A stretch of DNA of 37,370 nt from an uncultured Eggerthellaceae bacterium (GCA_958454405.1 CAUEBO010000024.1:1-37370), one strand, 5' to 3'; positions 24,355 through 32,315 are shown, counted from the first letter of the stretch. Program-made: numbers and translations. The notes: generated by a model from the letters alone, not told the origin.

Positions 24355-24525
24355 ATCGGCAAATCTGGCAGGGATGCCACGGTGAGAACCGAGGAGCACC
24401 AAGCGGGGCATGGGTCCCCGAAGCGCTCCGACAGCCGCGGTCTCCAATCCAGCTGAGCTGCAGTCTGTAGTGTGTGTGCTACACAATAGGGCGGCATGGA
24501 AGGCTGCCACAGAAAGGAGACTGTC
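24355..24525 (+). promoter_or_regulatory. Structured 5' leader of the amidinotransferase, candidate cis-regulatory RNA
   Basis: Visible hairpins are TGGCA-GGGA-TGCCA (24366-24379), CGGT-GAGA-ACCG with a GNRA loop (24380-24391), and a two-tier stem, GGAGC/GCTCC (24393-24397 with 24425-24429) enclosing CGGGG/CCCCG (24404-24408 with 24416-24420). ACCG at 24388 could instead pair with CGGT at 24438, so two mutually exclusive folds are possible. It does not match the guanidine, glycine, c-di-GMP or T-box consensus patterns I know. No short leader ORF was convincing. Confidence 0.45.
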
Positions 24526-25674
24526 ATGGCGAAGATAGTCAATTCTTGGAACGACTGGGATCCGTTGAAGCGCGTCATCGTCGGCCGTTGCGACAACTCG
24601 ATGATTCCCCCCGAGGAGCCCGCGACTTCCGAGAAGGTGCCCGTCGACTCCGAGATGCGCGGCATGTGGGGCCTTCGTCCCCTCGCCACCGTCGAGCGCG
24701 GCAACGAGTGCCTTGAGAATCTCGTGAAGATCCTCGAGGACCGCGGCGTGGTCGTCGACCGCCCGACGCCGTTGCAGTGGAACCAGGCCATCGGCACGCC
24801 GGACTTCCGCAACGACTCCATGATGACCTGCATGCCTCCTCGCGACATCCTGCTCACCGTGGGCAACGAGATCATGGCCTCCGCCAACTCCTTCCGCTGC
24901 CGCTACTTCGAGTACCTGGCCTACTGGCCCCTCATGAAGCAGTACTTCGACGAGGATCCCGAGTTCCTGTGGACCCAGGCTCCCCGTCCGCGCCTGACCG
25001 ACGCCTCCTACAAGCACAACTACTACGACGAGAAGATCACGCTGGAAGAGCGCCTCGTGCGCACGGCCAACAAGGACTTCGTCACCACCGAAGTCGAGCC
25101 GATGTGGGACGCTGCCGACGTGATGCGCATGGGCAAGGACCTGTTCATCCAGCACGGCCTGACCACCAACCGCACGGCCATGGAATGGTTCCAGCGCTAC
25201 TATCCCGAGTACCGCGTGCACGCCGTGAACTTCCCCGGCGACCCGTATCCCATCCACATCGACGCCACCTTCGTGCCGCTGCGTCCGGGCCTGATCATCA
25301 ACAACCCGCACCGCAAGCTCCCCGAAGAGCAGCGCGCCATCTTCGAGGCCAACGATTGGCAGATCGTCGAAGCCGCCCAGCCGGCCCACGACGAGCCGCC
25401 CGCGCTGTGCTACAGCTCCGTCTGGCTGTCCATGAACTGCCTCGTGCTCGACCCGAAGACGGTCATCGTGGAGGCCTCCGAGGTCTACCAGCAGGAGCAG
25501 ATGGACAAGCTCGGCATGAACGTCATCCCGTGCGACCTGCGCGACGCCTATCCGTTCGGCGGCGGCCTGCACTGCTCCACGGCTGACGTCTACCGCGAGG
25601 GCGATTGCCTCGACTACTTCCCGAACCGCGTCAAGGATCCGACCCTCATCCGTCCCGAGCTCTGGAACGACTAA
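24526..25674 (+). CDS. Arginine-type amidinotransferase (glycine amidinotransferase family)
   Basis: A 382-residue enzyme of the AGAT/strepto-inosamine amidinotransferase family, which moves the amidino group of arginine to an amine and releases ornithine. The catalytic triad is visible: Asp205 in GKDLFIQHG, His244 in HIDATFVPLRPG, and Cys350 in GGGLHCSTADV, equivalent to Asp254, His303 and Cys407 of human AGAT. The acceptor (glycine or another amine) cannot be told from sequence. There is no signal peptide. ATG 24526 follows AAAGGAGA; the in-frame ATG at 24496 lacks a ribosome site. A terminator-like hairpin lies between this gene and the DMT transporter on the same strand. Codon use and high GC match the rest of the window, although the upstream region is AT-rich. 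Confidence 0.88.
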   Translation: MAKIVNSWNDWDPLKRVIVGRCDNSMIPPEEPATSEKVPVDSEMRGMWGLRPLATVERGNECLENLVKILEDRGVVVDRPTPLQWNQAIGTPDFRNDSMMTCMPPRDILLTVGNEIMASANSFRCRYFEYLAYWPLMKQYFDEDPEFLWTQAPRPRLTDASYKHNYYDEKITLEERLVRTANKDFVTTEVEPMWDAADVMRMGKDLFIQHGLTTNRTAMEWFQRYYPEYRVHAVNFPGDPYPIHIDATFVPLRPGLIINNPHRKLPEEQRAIFEANDWQIVEAAQPAHDEPPALCYSSVWLSMNCLVLDPKTVIVEASEVYQQEQMDKLGMNVIPCDLRDAYPFGGGLHCSTADVYREGDCLDYFPNRVKDPTLIRPELWND

Positions 25675-25724
25675 GGGCACCTGGCCGACTCGGCTTCGTA
25701 CGAAGGCAAGAGCCACACCACTGA

Positions 25725-25766
25725 GAAAGGGGATTCGGTTTGCAAAGCATTCCGGATCCCCTTTTC
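25725..25766 (+). terminator. Terminator after the amidinotransferase
   Basis: GAAAGGGGATTCGG pairs with CCGGATCCCCTTTTC (one A/G mismatch) around a 13-nt loop, 50 bp past the stop. The T-run is part of the stem, so termination may be partial. Confidence 0.6.
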
Positions 25767-25801
25767 AATTCCGACCTACAACACCTGCGTTTGCTTTTTC
25801 G

Positions 25802-25853
25802 GTCATGAGGGACCGAAGGGGAGATCGTTGTCTCAAATTCGGTCCCGCATGAC
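25802..25853. repeat. Inverted repeat upstream of the DMT transporter
   Basis: GTCATGAGGGACCGAA (25802-25817) and TTCGGTCCCGCATGAC (25838-25853) are complementary at 15 of 16 positions around a 20-nt spacer. It may be a second terminator, an operator or a small dispersed element. No other copy was seen. Confidence 0.55.
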
Positions 25854-25910
25854 AGGATGCATCGCATGAGGCGGAATCAGCCATTTTTGCTACTGGTTTA
25901 AGGAGGACCA

Positions 25911-27668
25911 ATGGCAGACGACAACAAGATCAAGAAGCCGGATTCCGGCAAAGATCCCGGGGGCAGCGGCGGCTACCAGATGAAGCTGAACCTGGGCGTC
26001 ATCGCCATGCTCATCTCGGCGACGGGCATGGGCCTCGTGCCGCTGTTCAGCCGCTGGGCGACGCGCACCGACATGTTCGACGGCGCACTCGGGTTCAACG
26101 GCTCCGATTCCATCGGGGCCCTCATGGCGTGCGGCCGCATGGGCATGGGCGTTGTCTTCTTCGTCATCCTGCTGGTTGCCACCCGCAAGGTGCACGTGTT
26201 CAAGAAGCTCAAGCTCACGCCGGCCATCGCGCTGGGCGGCCTGATGATCGGCATGTCGCTGGCGTGCTACGTCACCGCCACGCTCATGACCACCGTGGCG
26301 AACGCGGTGCTGTTCATCTACACCGGTCCCGTCATCTGCACGGTTCTGGCCCGGATATTCCGCAAAGAGCCCATGTCCATTCTGCAATGGGGCTGTTTGG
26401 GCGTCGTGTTCGTGGGCATGCTGTTCGGCGAGGGCCTGCTGGGCTTCGGCGTGGGCGGCCAGGCGTTCGGCCTGGACTTCAACTTGGTGCCCGCCACGCC
26501 CGAGTTCCCGCAGAAGCTCGTGGGCGACGCCTTCGGCCTGCTCTCCGGCGTGTTCTACGGCGCTTCGATGTTCTTCAACGGCTATCGCAAGGATGCCGAC
26601 ACCACCGCCCGCGGCGTGTGGAACTTCATCTTCGCCGTGGTGGGCGCTGGCGCCATCACCGTCATCATGAACATCGTCGGGCAGCAGCCCGGCCTTGAGA
26701 ACTGGCAGCTCGTCGTGAACTTCACGCCCTTCAACTGGGTGGGCGCGTTCTTGCTGTGGGTCATCTGCGGGCCTTTGGCCTTGGGCTTTTTGCTGGTGGC
26801 CGGCCGCAACCTTCCCGCTGCCGATTACTCGACCATCGCCTATTGGGAAGTGCCCGTGGCCATCTTCATCGGCCTGGTGGTGTTCGGCGAGGCTCTGACC
26901 GTCAACACCGTGCTGGGCATCATCCTCGTCATCGCCGGCGGCGCGGTGCCGTCCATCAAGGGCATGGTTGCCGGGCGCAAGCAGGACCAGCAGAACGAGA
27001 TCGCCGAGGGCCTGTCCGCCCGCCTGGCGGGCGAGTCCCAGCCGAGCGCTCCGGCGCAGCTTGCGGCCGCTCCGGCGGATGCGCTGGCCGGTGCTGCAGA
27101 CGAGCCGGTGAAGATCACGGAGAACCTGACCCATATCGCCACGCCGCTGAAGTACCAGGCCGCTCTGACCGAAGACGAGCTGACTGCCGCGTTCGCGCGA
27201 CACGATCTGCGCGGCTTCCCGGCCGAGCTCGACATCATGGAGCGCACCGAGGACCATGTGCAGATGATGGAGCTTGACACGCTGCTCGGCTTCGCCAAGA
27301 CGTCGGGGGCGGCGTCGGTCACCTACGACGTGACGTACTTCCCCCATGCTGACGAAGGGGAAGTGGCCTACCAGCTCAGGCAGCTGGCGCGCGAGCTCGA
27401 CATCAGCCCCGAGGTCATCCGCGACGTGTGCTCCGACGAGATCGCCGAGTATCTGGCGCTCGATGCCAAGCGCGACGCGACCGCTCCCGTGCACAGCATC
27501 GTGGAGGCCTACGTGGACGGCACTGCGTTCGCGTGGTACGGCATGAACGAGTATCCGCGTCTGAAGCGGGTCATCCTCCGCAAGCTCGCCCAAGGCGGGC
27601 AGGAGGCCCGGCGCAACTTCATCCTGCGCGCGAGCAAGGCGCAGGTGGATCTGCTCGAAGACTACTGA
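25911..27668 (+). CDS. EamA/DMT-family transporter with a C-terminal cytosolic domain
   Basis: A 585-residue protein. Residues about 24-350 contain ten hydrophobic helices in two EamA halves, typical of drug/metabolite transporters that export amino acids and related metabolites. A flexible Ala/Pro-rich linker follows (about 365-400), then an unrecognised soluble domain (about 405-585) rich in Asp and Glu, with YQLRQLARELDISPEVIRDV and VEAYVDGTAFAWYGMNEYPR. Ordinary DMT proteins end near residue 300-350, so the extra 180 residues are unusual and could be regulatory. TAAGGAGG precedes ATG 25911. The gene lies 236 bp after the amidinotransferase on the same strand, with hairpins between them, so it may have its own promoter. 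Export of the amidinotransferase product is a guess from proximity. Confidence 0.85.
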   Translation: MADDNKIKKPDSGKDPGGSGGYQMKLNLGVIAMLISATGMGLVPLFSRWATRTDMFDGALGFNGSDSIGALMACGRMGMGVVFFVILLVATRKVHVFKKLKLTPAIALGGLMIGMSLACYVTATLMTTVANAVLFIYTGPVICTVLARIFRKEPMSILQWGCLGVVFVGMLFGEGLLGFGVGGQAFGLDFNLVPATPEFPQKLVGDAFGLLSGVFYGASMFFNGYRKDADTTARGVWNFIFAVVGAGAITVIMNIVGQQPGLENWQLVVNFTPFNWVGAFLLWVICGPLALGFLLVAGRNLPAADYSTIAYWEVPVAIFIGLVVFGEALTVNTVLGIILVIAGGAVPSIKGMVAGRKQDQQNEIAEGLSARLAGESQPSAPAQLAAAPADALAGAADEPVKITENLTHIATPLKYQAALTEDELTAAFARHDLRGFPAELDIMERTEDHVQMMELDTLLGFAKTSGAASVTYDVTYFPHADEGEVAYQLRQLARELDISPEVIRDVCSDEIAEYLALDAKRDATAPVHSIVEAYVDGTAFAWYGMNEYPRLKRVILRKLAQGGQEARRNFILRASKAQVDLLEDY

Positions 27669-27748
27669 GTGCGCGATCGCCGCAGGGTGGCGGGCGGGTG
27701 CAGGCCGCAAGGCGCCCCGCCCGCCGGCACCCGCGGAAGGTGACGTGC

Positions 27749-27784
27749 GGGGAGGCGGGTCCCCCGAGGACCCGGCTCCTCCCC
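27749..27784 (+). terminator. Terminator after the DMT transporter
   Basis: GGGGAGGCGGGTCC pairs with GGACCCGGCTCCTCCCC, with an unpaired GC or similar bulge, around a CCCGA loop. CTCTTTTTC follows about 12 bp later. Confidence 0.6.
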
Positions 27785-27961
27785 GCGCGGCTCGGCTCTT
27801 TTTCGGAGAAGCGGCGGCCTTGCGGCCAGCTTTCGCGAAGGCGGGCGCTTCCCGCGCACTCGGGCGAGGCGCGTTCCAGCCGATTCTGCGGCGTTCAAAG
27901 CAACAGTTCGATAACCTTTCAACGGTGCCTGAACGGCGTCGAAATGCAGTCATAGCATCGT

Positions 27962-27989
27962 TTGTGGTATCGTACGGACTGACTAGATA
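27962..27989 (+). promoter_or_regulatory. Possible MFS gene promoter
   Basis: TTGTGG, a 16-bp spacer and TAGATA, in an AT-richer patch about 100 bp upstream of the MFS gene. Between 27785 and this site I see nothing else. Confidence 0.45.
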
Positions 27990-28017
27990 TGCAGTAAGCT
28001 AAGAGAAAGAGGCTCCT

Positions 28018-28104
28018 ATGGGCCATTGGACTAAGATGCGCTGCGCTCGGCCGCTCGATCTCAGCGAAGTCGTCAACTACCTAGGAGATCACCATGGAAT
28101 CTAG
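28018..28104 (+). CDS. Small upstream ORF overlapping the MFS gene start (28 codons)
   Basis: An ATG at 28018, six bases after AAGAGG, opens a 28-codon frame that begins MGHWTKMRCARPLDLSEVV and ends with TAG at 28102-28104, 11 bases inside the MFS coding region. Translation of it would pass over the MFS ribosome site, so it could couple or regulate MFS translation. No homolog is recognised. It may also be a chance frame. Confidence 0.35.
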   Translation: MGHWTKMRCARPLDLSEVVNYLGDHHGI

Positions 28105-29443
28105 CAACTCTAGCTCATCCGGTGCTGCCAATCTCGAGATTTCGCCTGAGGAGAAGCACAAGACCCTCAAGAAGGTGACGGTATCCTCGTTCCTGGGCAA
28201 CTTCATCGAGTGGTTCGACTACGCGAGCTATTCGTACTTGGCCACGGTCATCGCTTTGGTGTTCTTCCCCGGCGAAGACCGCATGGTGGCCACCATGATG
28301 ACCTTCGGCGTGTTCGCCCTGGCGTTTCTCGTGCGCCCGGTCGGCGCGATCTTCTGGGGCAACATGGGAGACAAGAAGGGCCGCAAGTGGGCTCTGTCCG
28401 TCTCCATTCTGCTGATGAGCGGCTCCACGTTCCTCATCGGCTGCCTGCCCGGCTACGCCGCCATCGGCGTTGCGGCCCCGCTGCTGCTGCTTTTGCTGCG
28501 CGTCGTGCAGGGCTTCTCGGCATCGGGCGAGTACGCGGGAGCGGCCACGTTCATCGCCGAATACGCCCCGAAGAACCATCGCGGGTTCTACTGCTCCATG
28601 GTGCCGGCTTCCACGGCAACGGGCTTGCTCGTGGGTTCGCTGTTCGCGTCGTTCATGTACAGCGTGTGGGGCGCCGATTCCGCGTTCATGTCCGACTGGG
28701 GCTGGCGCATCCCGTTCTTGCTGGCGGGCCCGCTCGGCTACATCACCCACTACATCAGGACGCATCTTGAGGATTCGCCGGTGTACGAGGTCATGCAGGA
28801 GCAGCTGCACAAGCAGGGCCGCCAGATCGAGCGCCCCATCCGCACGCTGCTCAAGAAGCATCCCCGCAAGCTCGTCGTGTCCTTCGGCGCATGCGTGCTG
28901 AACGCCGTGGGCTTCTACGCGGTGCTCACGTACCTGCCGAACTACCTTGAAGTCACGCTGAATTACAACGCGGCGTCGGCATCGCTCATCACCACGATCG
29001 TGCTCGTCGTGTACATCGGCTTCATCTTCCTGTCGGGCCGCATTTCCGACCGGTTCGGCCGCAAGCGCATGCTCATCGGCGCGTGCGTGGGCTTCATCGT
29101 GTTCACGGTGCCCGCGTTCATGCTGCTGGGGACGCTCGACTTCTGGACCATCCTCATCGTGGAGCTGGTGATGTGCCTCATCCTCACCATCAACGACGGC
29201 ACGCTGTCCAGCTACCTGACCGAGACGTTCCCCACCGACGTTCGCTACTCGGGCTTCGCCCTCAGCTTCAACCTGGCGAACGCCATCTTCGGCGGCTCCG
29301 CCTCGTACATCTCGTTCTGGCTCATCTCCGCGACGGGCAGCGATATCGCTCCGGCATGGTACATGGTGGGCATCGCTTGTATCGCGCTCGTGGCGATGAT
29401 ACTATCGCATGAGCATACGGGCAAAGACCTGACCGAGGTGTAA
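28094..29443 (+). CDS. MFS transporter, metabolite:H+ symporter (ProP/KgtP-like)
   Basis: A 449-residue twelve-helix MFS protein. Signatures of the metabolite:proton symporter family are GNFIEWFDYASYSYLATVIA near the start of TM1, the loop motif GNMGDKKGRKWAL between TM2 and TM3, RVVQGFSASGEYAGAATF in TM4-TM5, and GRISDRFGRKRML in the second half. The family imports proline, betaine, carboxylates and similar compounds with protons; substrate not determined. CTAGGAGATCACC precedes ATG 28094. A perfect hairpin follows, then a TetR gene on the same strand that is a likely regulator. Confidence 0.9.
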   Translation: MESSNSSSSGAANLEISPEEKHKTLKKVTVSSFLGNFIEWFDYASYSYLATVIALVFFPGEDRMVATMMTFGVFALAFLVRPVGAIFWGNMGDKKGRKWALSVSILLMSGSTFLIGCLPGYAAIGVAAPLLLLLLRVVQGFSASGEYAGAATFIAEYAPKNHRGFYCSMVPASTATGLLVGSLFASFMYSVWGADSAFMSDWGWRIPFLLAGPLGYITHYIRTHLEDSPVYEVMQEQLHKQGRQIERPIRTLLKKHPRKLVVSFGACVLNAVGFYAVLTYLPNYLEVTLNYNAASASLITTIVLVVYIGFIFLSGRISDRFGRKRMLIGACVGFIVFTVPAFMLLGTLDFWTILIVELVMCLILTINDGTLSSYLTETFPTDVRYSGFALSFNLANAIFGGSASYISFWLISATGSDIAPAWYMVGIACIALVAMILSHEHTGKDLTEV

Positions 29444-29510
29444 GAGCTCTTGATCTGGCAAGAGCGCCCCGCCCGTCGATGCGAAGACGGCTCGGCGCGA
29501 AGGCACTGAC

Positions 29511-29547
29511 GAGCGCCGCCCGAACCCGCGAGGATCGGGCGGCGCTC
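29511..29547 (+). terminator. Hairpin between the MFS and TetR genes
   Basis: A perfect 13-bp stem, GAGCGCCGCCCGA and its complement, around an 11-nt loop. No T-run follows, so it may attenuate instead of fully terminating. Confidence 0.5.
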
Positions 29548-29595
29548 ATGTTGGGGACGGCGCCGCCGGCACCGCTGGCCTGAGAGGGAGGTCCC

Positions 29596-30192
29596 ATGGG
29601 CGAGACATCGCAAACGCCGAAATCGTTGAAGGCTCAGATCACGCGCACCTCGCTCGTGCTGGCCGCTGCGGCGCTGTTGCGCGAGCAGGGACCGAAAGCC
29701 GTCACGTACCGCAAGGTGGCGAAATGGGCGGGCGCCGCTTCGTCGTCGGTTGGCTACTACTTCGAATCGGTCACGCAGCTGCTGCACGAGGCCGGCCGCT
29801 ACAACATCCAGCTGTGGTCCGAACGCGCCGAGAAGGCGGCCGCGACCGCGGAGGGCCTCACTTCGGAGGAGTGCCGCAGCCGGGTGGTCGAGCTGCTGAT
29901 CCGCGCGTGCCTGCCGGACGACAGCGTGGTTCCCTCGGCCCACTACGCCCAGCTGATCGCCGCAGCAGAATCCCCCGTGGTCACGGAGGCCTACCAGAAA
30001 GGGCGCGTGCTGCTCGACGCCGCCGTCGGGCGCATCCTGGCGCACGCTCGGATAGACATGCCGCCGCGCATGGTGGGCATCATCGTCGACGGAGCGGCCG
30101 TCGCCGCCATCTCCGAAGGCTACGACGTGCGGGAGTTCGCAGCCGGGCTGCTGGAGGATGCGCTGCGCGTGTACGGGTCCGACAAGCAGTAG
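29596..30192 (+). CDS. TetR-family transcriptional regulator
   Basis: A 198-residue protein with an N-terminal TetR helix-turn-helix (residues about 12-58: ALLREQGPKAVTYRKVAKWAG then SSSVGYYFESVTQLLHEAG) and an all-helical ligand domain from about 75. ATG 29596 follows GAGAGGGAGG. As it sits 152 bp after the MFS gene on the same strand, it plausibly controls that transporter and its own expression. The ligand is unknown. The 254 bp after it belong to the next promoter region. Confidence 0.9.
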   Translation: MGETSQTPKSLKAQITRTSLVLAAAALLREQGPKAVTYRKVAKWAGAASSSVGYYFESVTQLLHEAGRYNIQLWSERAEKAAATAEGLTSEECRSRVVELLIRACLPDDSVVPSAHYAQLIAAAESPVVTEAYQKGRVLLDAAVGRILAHARIDMPPRMVGIIVDGAAVAAISEGYDVREFAAGLLEDALRVYGSDKQ

Positions 30193-30309
30193 CCCGCAAG
30201 AACCGTCGGTGGAACGCCGGTCGATCGGCTTCCGGCCCGCCGCTTTTCCCCGTTGTTCAACCTTTTTTCCAGGCGCGGAGCTCGAGCCCGCGCGTTTCCG
30301 GCTTTCCAC

Positions 30310-30349
30310 TACAATCGTGTACGTTCGGTTCCGATTTGGAATCGAACGT
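30310..30349 (+). promoter_or_regulatory. -10 box and inverted repeat upstream of the LytTR operon
   Basis: TACAAT at 30310-30315 is followed by ACGTTCGGTTCC-GATTT-GGAATCGAACGT (30321-30349), complementary at 11 of 12 positions, placed at the expected transcription start. It could be an operator or a 5' mRNA hairpin. No -35 box is evident. Confidence 0.45.
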
Positions 30350-30446
30350 CAATCTCCTGTCCGCACAAAGGGGTTCTGAGAGTACGGTGCAGAAACCGGC
30401 GTGAACGTCTTGGCGGGAACGCTTCGTTATGGTGAGGAGGTGCGAG

Positions 30447-31202
30447 TTGAACGTTGTTCTTTGCGACGACAACCGCGACGATTGCGCGTATTACTCATGT
30501 TTGCTGGAATCGACTGCCCAAAAAAGCGGTCTTGACATACGGCTGACCACGTACGAGAACGGCCAAAGCTTCCTTTTCGCGCTCGACGATATGGAATCCC
30601 TGCCCGACATCGTGTTTTTGGATGTCGTGATGCCGAAGGTGGGCGGCATGGCGGTTGCCCGGGCGCTTTCCAAGAAGCACTATGCGGGCGCGGTGGTGTT
30701 CCTGTCGGTTTCGCGCGAGTACGCCTTCGAAGCGTTCGACGTGCGGGCGTTCAACTACGTCCTCAAAACCGACGACAGCGACGGCACGCGCTTCCGCCGC
30801 GTGTTCCTTGACGCCGCGGCCGCCGTCAAAGCGCGCAACACCCGCTACATTCAGATCAACGGCATAACCGAGCGGCTGAACATCTGCATTGACGACATCA
30901 GCTATTTCGAGGTGCGCGGCCGCGTGTGCGTCGCCCATTTCAACCTGTCCCGGGAGAAGACGCTGCCCGGCGCCGAGCAGGTGATCGAGTTCCTCTCGTC
31001 CTTGGGCAAGCTGGAGAACATGCTGCTGCAGTACGGGTTCATCCGCACGCATCGATCGTTTCTCATCAACTGCGCCTACGTTCGAAGCTACACCTACACG
31101 TCGATCACACTTTCGAACGGCGCGCAGGTGCCGCTGGGCAGGGCGAAGCGGGCGCTGTTCAAAGAGGTGATGGATGCCCGTGCGACGGTGCATGTGGCCT
31201 AG
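30447..31202 (+). CDS. LytTR-family response regulator (AgrA/ComE-like)
   Basis: A 251-residue two-domain regulator. The receiver domain (about 1-125) has CDDNRDD at the N terminus, phospho-acceptor Asp59 in IVFLDVVMPK, and FLSVSREYAFEAFDVRAFNYVLK. The LytTR DNA-binding domain (about 140-245) includes YFEVRGRVCVAHF and GFIRTHRSFLINCAYV. I prefer the TTG start at 30447, since GAGGAGGT lies just upstream; an ATG at 30429 is in frame but would put that ribosome site inside the gene. The next gene starts 29 bp before this one ends, so the two are translationally linked. No histidine kinase is nearby. Control of the downstream surface genes is inferred. Confidence 0.9.
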   Translation: MNVVLCDDNRDDCAYYSCLLESTAQKSGLDIRLTTYENGQSFLFALDDMESLPDIVFLDVVMPKVGGMAVARALSKKHYAGAVVFLSVSREYAFEAFDVRAFNYVLKTDDSDGTRFRRVFLDAAAAVKARNTRYIQINGITERLNICIDDISYFEVRGRVCVAHFNLSREKTLPGAEQVIEFLSSLGKLENMLLQYGFIRTHRSFLINCAYVRSYTYTSITLSNGAQVPLGRAKRALFKEVMDARATVHVA

Positions 31203-32115
31203 CGCACCGACGGGGGGAGGCCGAATCGCGCCGGCGGCGACGGCCGTGTTCGTCCTCGCGTTCGCGCTCGCCCTTGGCGGCGCATCTTCAGGATATGCGG
31301 ACGGGTGCCCGGCGGGCGGTCAGCACGACTACGAGATCACGGTCGAAGTGCCCGTGACCGACGAGGCGGACGGCATGGAACACCTGGTGTGCAGCAAGTG
31401 CGGCGATTCGCTTTACCGCACGGTGCCGGCCACCGGCCATGCGTGGAGCGCCTGGTACGTGGACGTTCCGGCCACGTGCACGTCTGCGGGCGTCGAGGCG
31501 CGGGTGTGCGCGAAGCATCCCCAGAACGTCCATCACGAGTACCGCGCCATCCCTCCGCTTTCGCCTACGGGGGAGCATCGGTTCGTCGAAACGTCGCGCG
31601 TGGAACCCACGTGCACCGAGGGCGGCACGGCGGCATACGCGTGTTCCGTGTGCGGCGAGTCGCGCAGCGAAGCCCTGCTGGCCTTGGGGCATGACTGGGG
31701 CGATTGGGAAACGGCGCGCGAATCCACCGAGGAGAGGCCGGGCGTCGAGCAGCGGACGTGCCGCCGCTGCGGCCAGACGGAGGAGCGCGAGCTGCCGCTG
31801 CTCGTGCAGGTTGACGCGCCTCTACAGGAAGAACCCGGCGAGCCGCCACCGTCCTCGTCCGACGAAGGGCAGAAAACCCCTTGGTACGCAACGGAATTCT
31901 TCACGGCTGGCCCCACTCCGGTCGATGCGGTGATCGTGGGATCCGGCCTCTTCGTGTGCGCGGTGGTGGCAGGGCTGTCCATTCCGCTTGCCATGCAGGT
32001 CGTTTGGCTGCGCCGCAAGCAGGCCGAGGTTCGCCGAACGAAAGGGGCCCGGTACGCGGCCGAGCATGCGGTGGTCGACGTGGAGCGCCCGGACGAAGGC
32101 GGCGAGGCCTCATGA
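31174..32115 (+). CDS. Secreted/membrane-anchored protein with cysteine-pair repeats
   Basis: A 313-residue protein. A signal sequence is likely (arginines, then ATAVFVLAFALALGGASSGYADG, cut near residue 43). Four diverged units follow, each with one or two Cys pairs and a Gly-His-x-Trp type ending: CSKCGDSL...TGHAWSAW, CTSAG...CAKHP...GEHRF, CTEGG...CSVCGES...LGHDWGDW and CRRCGQTEE. Such units occur in surface proteins of gut Gram-positive bacteria and may bind metal or form disulfides. A Pro/Ser-rich spacer precedes one membrane helix (about 248-275) and a charged cytosolic tail. ATG 31174 overlaps the LytTR gene by 29 bp and follows GAGGTG; its stop overlaps the next start (ATGA). Function unknown. 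Confidence 0.78.
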   Translation: MPVRRCMWPSAPTGGGRIAPAATAVFVLAFALALGGASSGYADGCPAGGQHDYEITVEVPVTDEADGMEHLVCSKCGDSLYRTVPATGHAWSAWYVDVPATCTSAGVEARVCAKHPQNVHHEYRAIPPLSPTGEHRFVETSRVEPTCTEGGTAAYACSVCGESRSEALLALGHDWGDWETARESTEERPGVEQRTCRRCGQTEERELPLLVQVDAPLQEEPGEPPPSSSDEGQKTPWYATEFFTAGPTPVDAVIVGSGLFVCAVVAGLSIPLAMQVVWLRRKQAEVRRTKGARYAAEHAVVDVERPDEGGEAS

Positions 32116-32315
32116 CGCTGGTCCGGATACTCAGCATAGCGGCGTTCCTTGTGCTGGTGTGCGGCAGCATAGCGGTGTACCGGCACCTGCGCCGCACGGT
32201 GGAAGACGGCGACGGCGTGGGCGATGTCAACGAGCGCGGGCCGGACGGTTCGAGCGACGCTGGCGTGCTCGTCGGATCGGTGGGCTCTCCGCGGCGGGAT
32301 GATCGTCGTTCATGA
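32112..32315 (+). CDS. Small single-pass membrane protein (67 residues)
   Basis: The ATGA overlap with the preceding gene supports translation. One hydrophobic helix (about 4-24, LVRILSIAAFLVLVCGSIAV) is followed by a basic RHLRR stop-transfer and a charged, Gly/Asp-rich tail. No family recognised. Its place between a membrane-anchored Cys-repeat protein and a large surface protein suggests a role in that envelope unit, but this is only positional. Confidence 0.6.
   Translation: MTLVRILSIAAFLVLVCGSIAVYRHLRRTVEDGDGVGDVNERGPDGSSDAGVLVGSVGSPRRDDRRS

Noticed and set aside
24355..24525. Guanidine riboswitch (ykkC classes) or T-box
   Set aside because: A guanidine sensor would suit the gene, but I find neither the ykkC core nor paired ACGR loops, and no T-box TGGNACCGCG element. 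Left as an unclassified leader.
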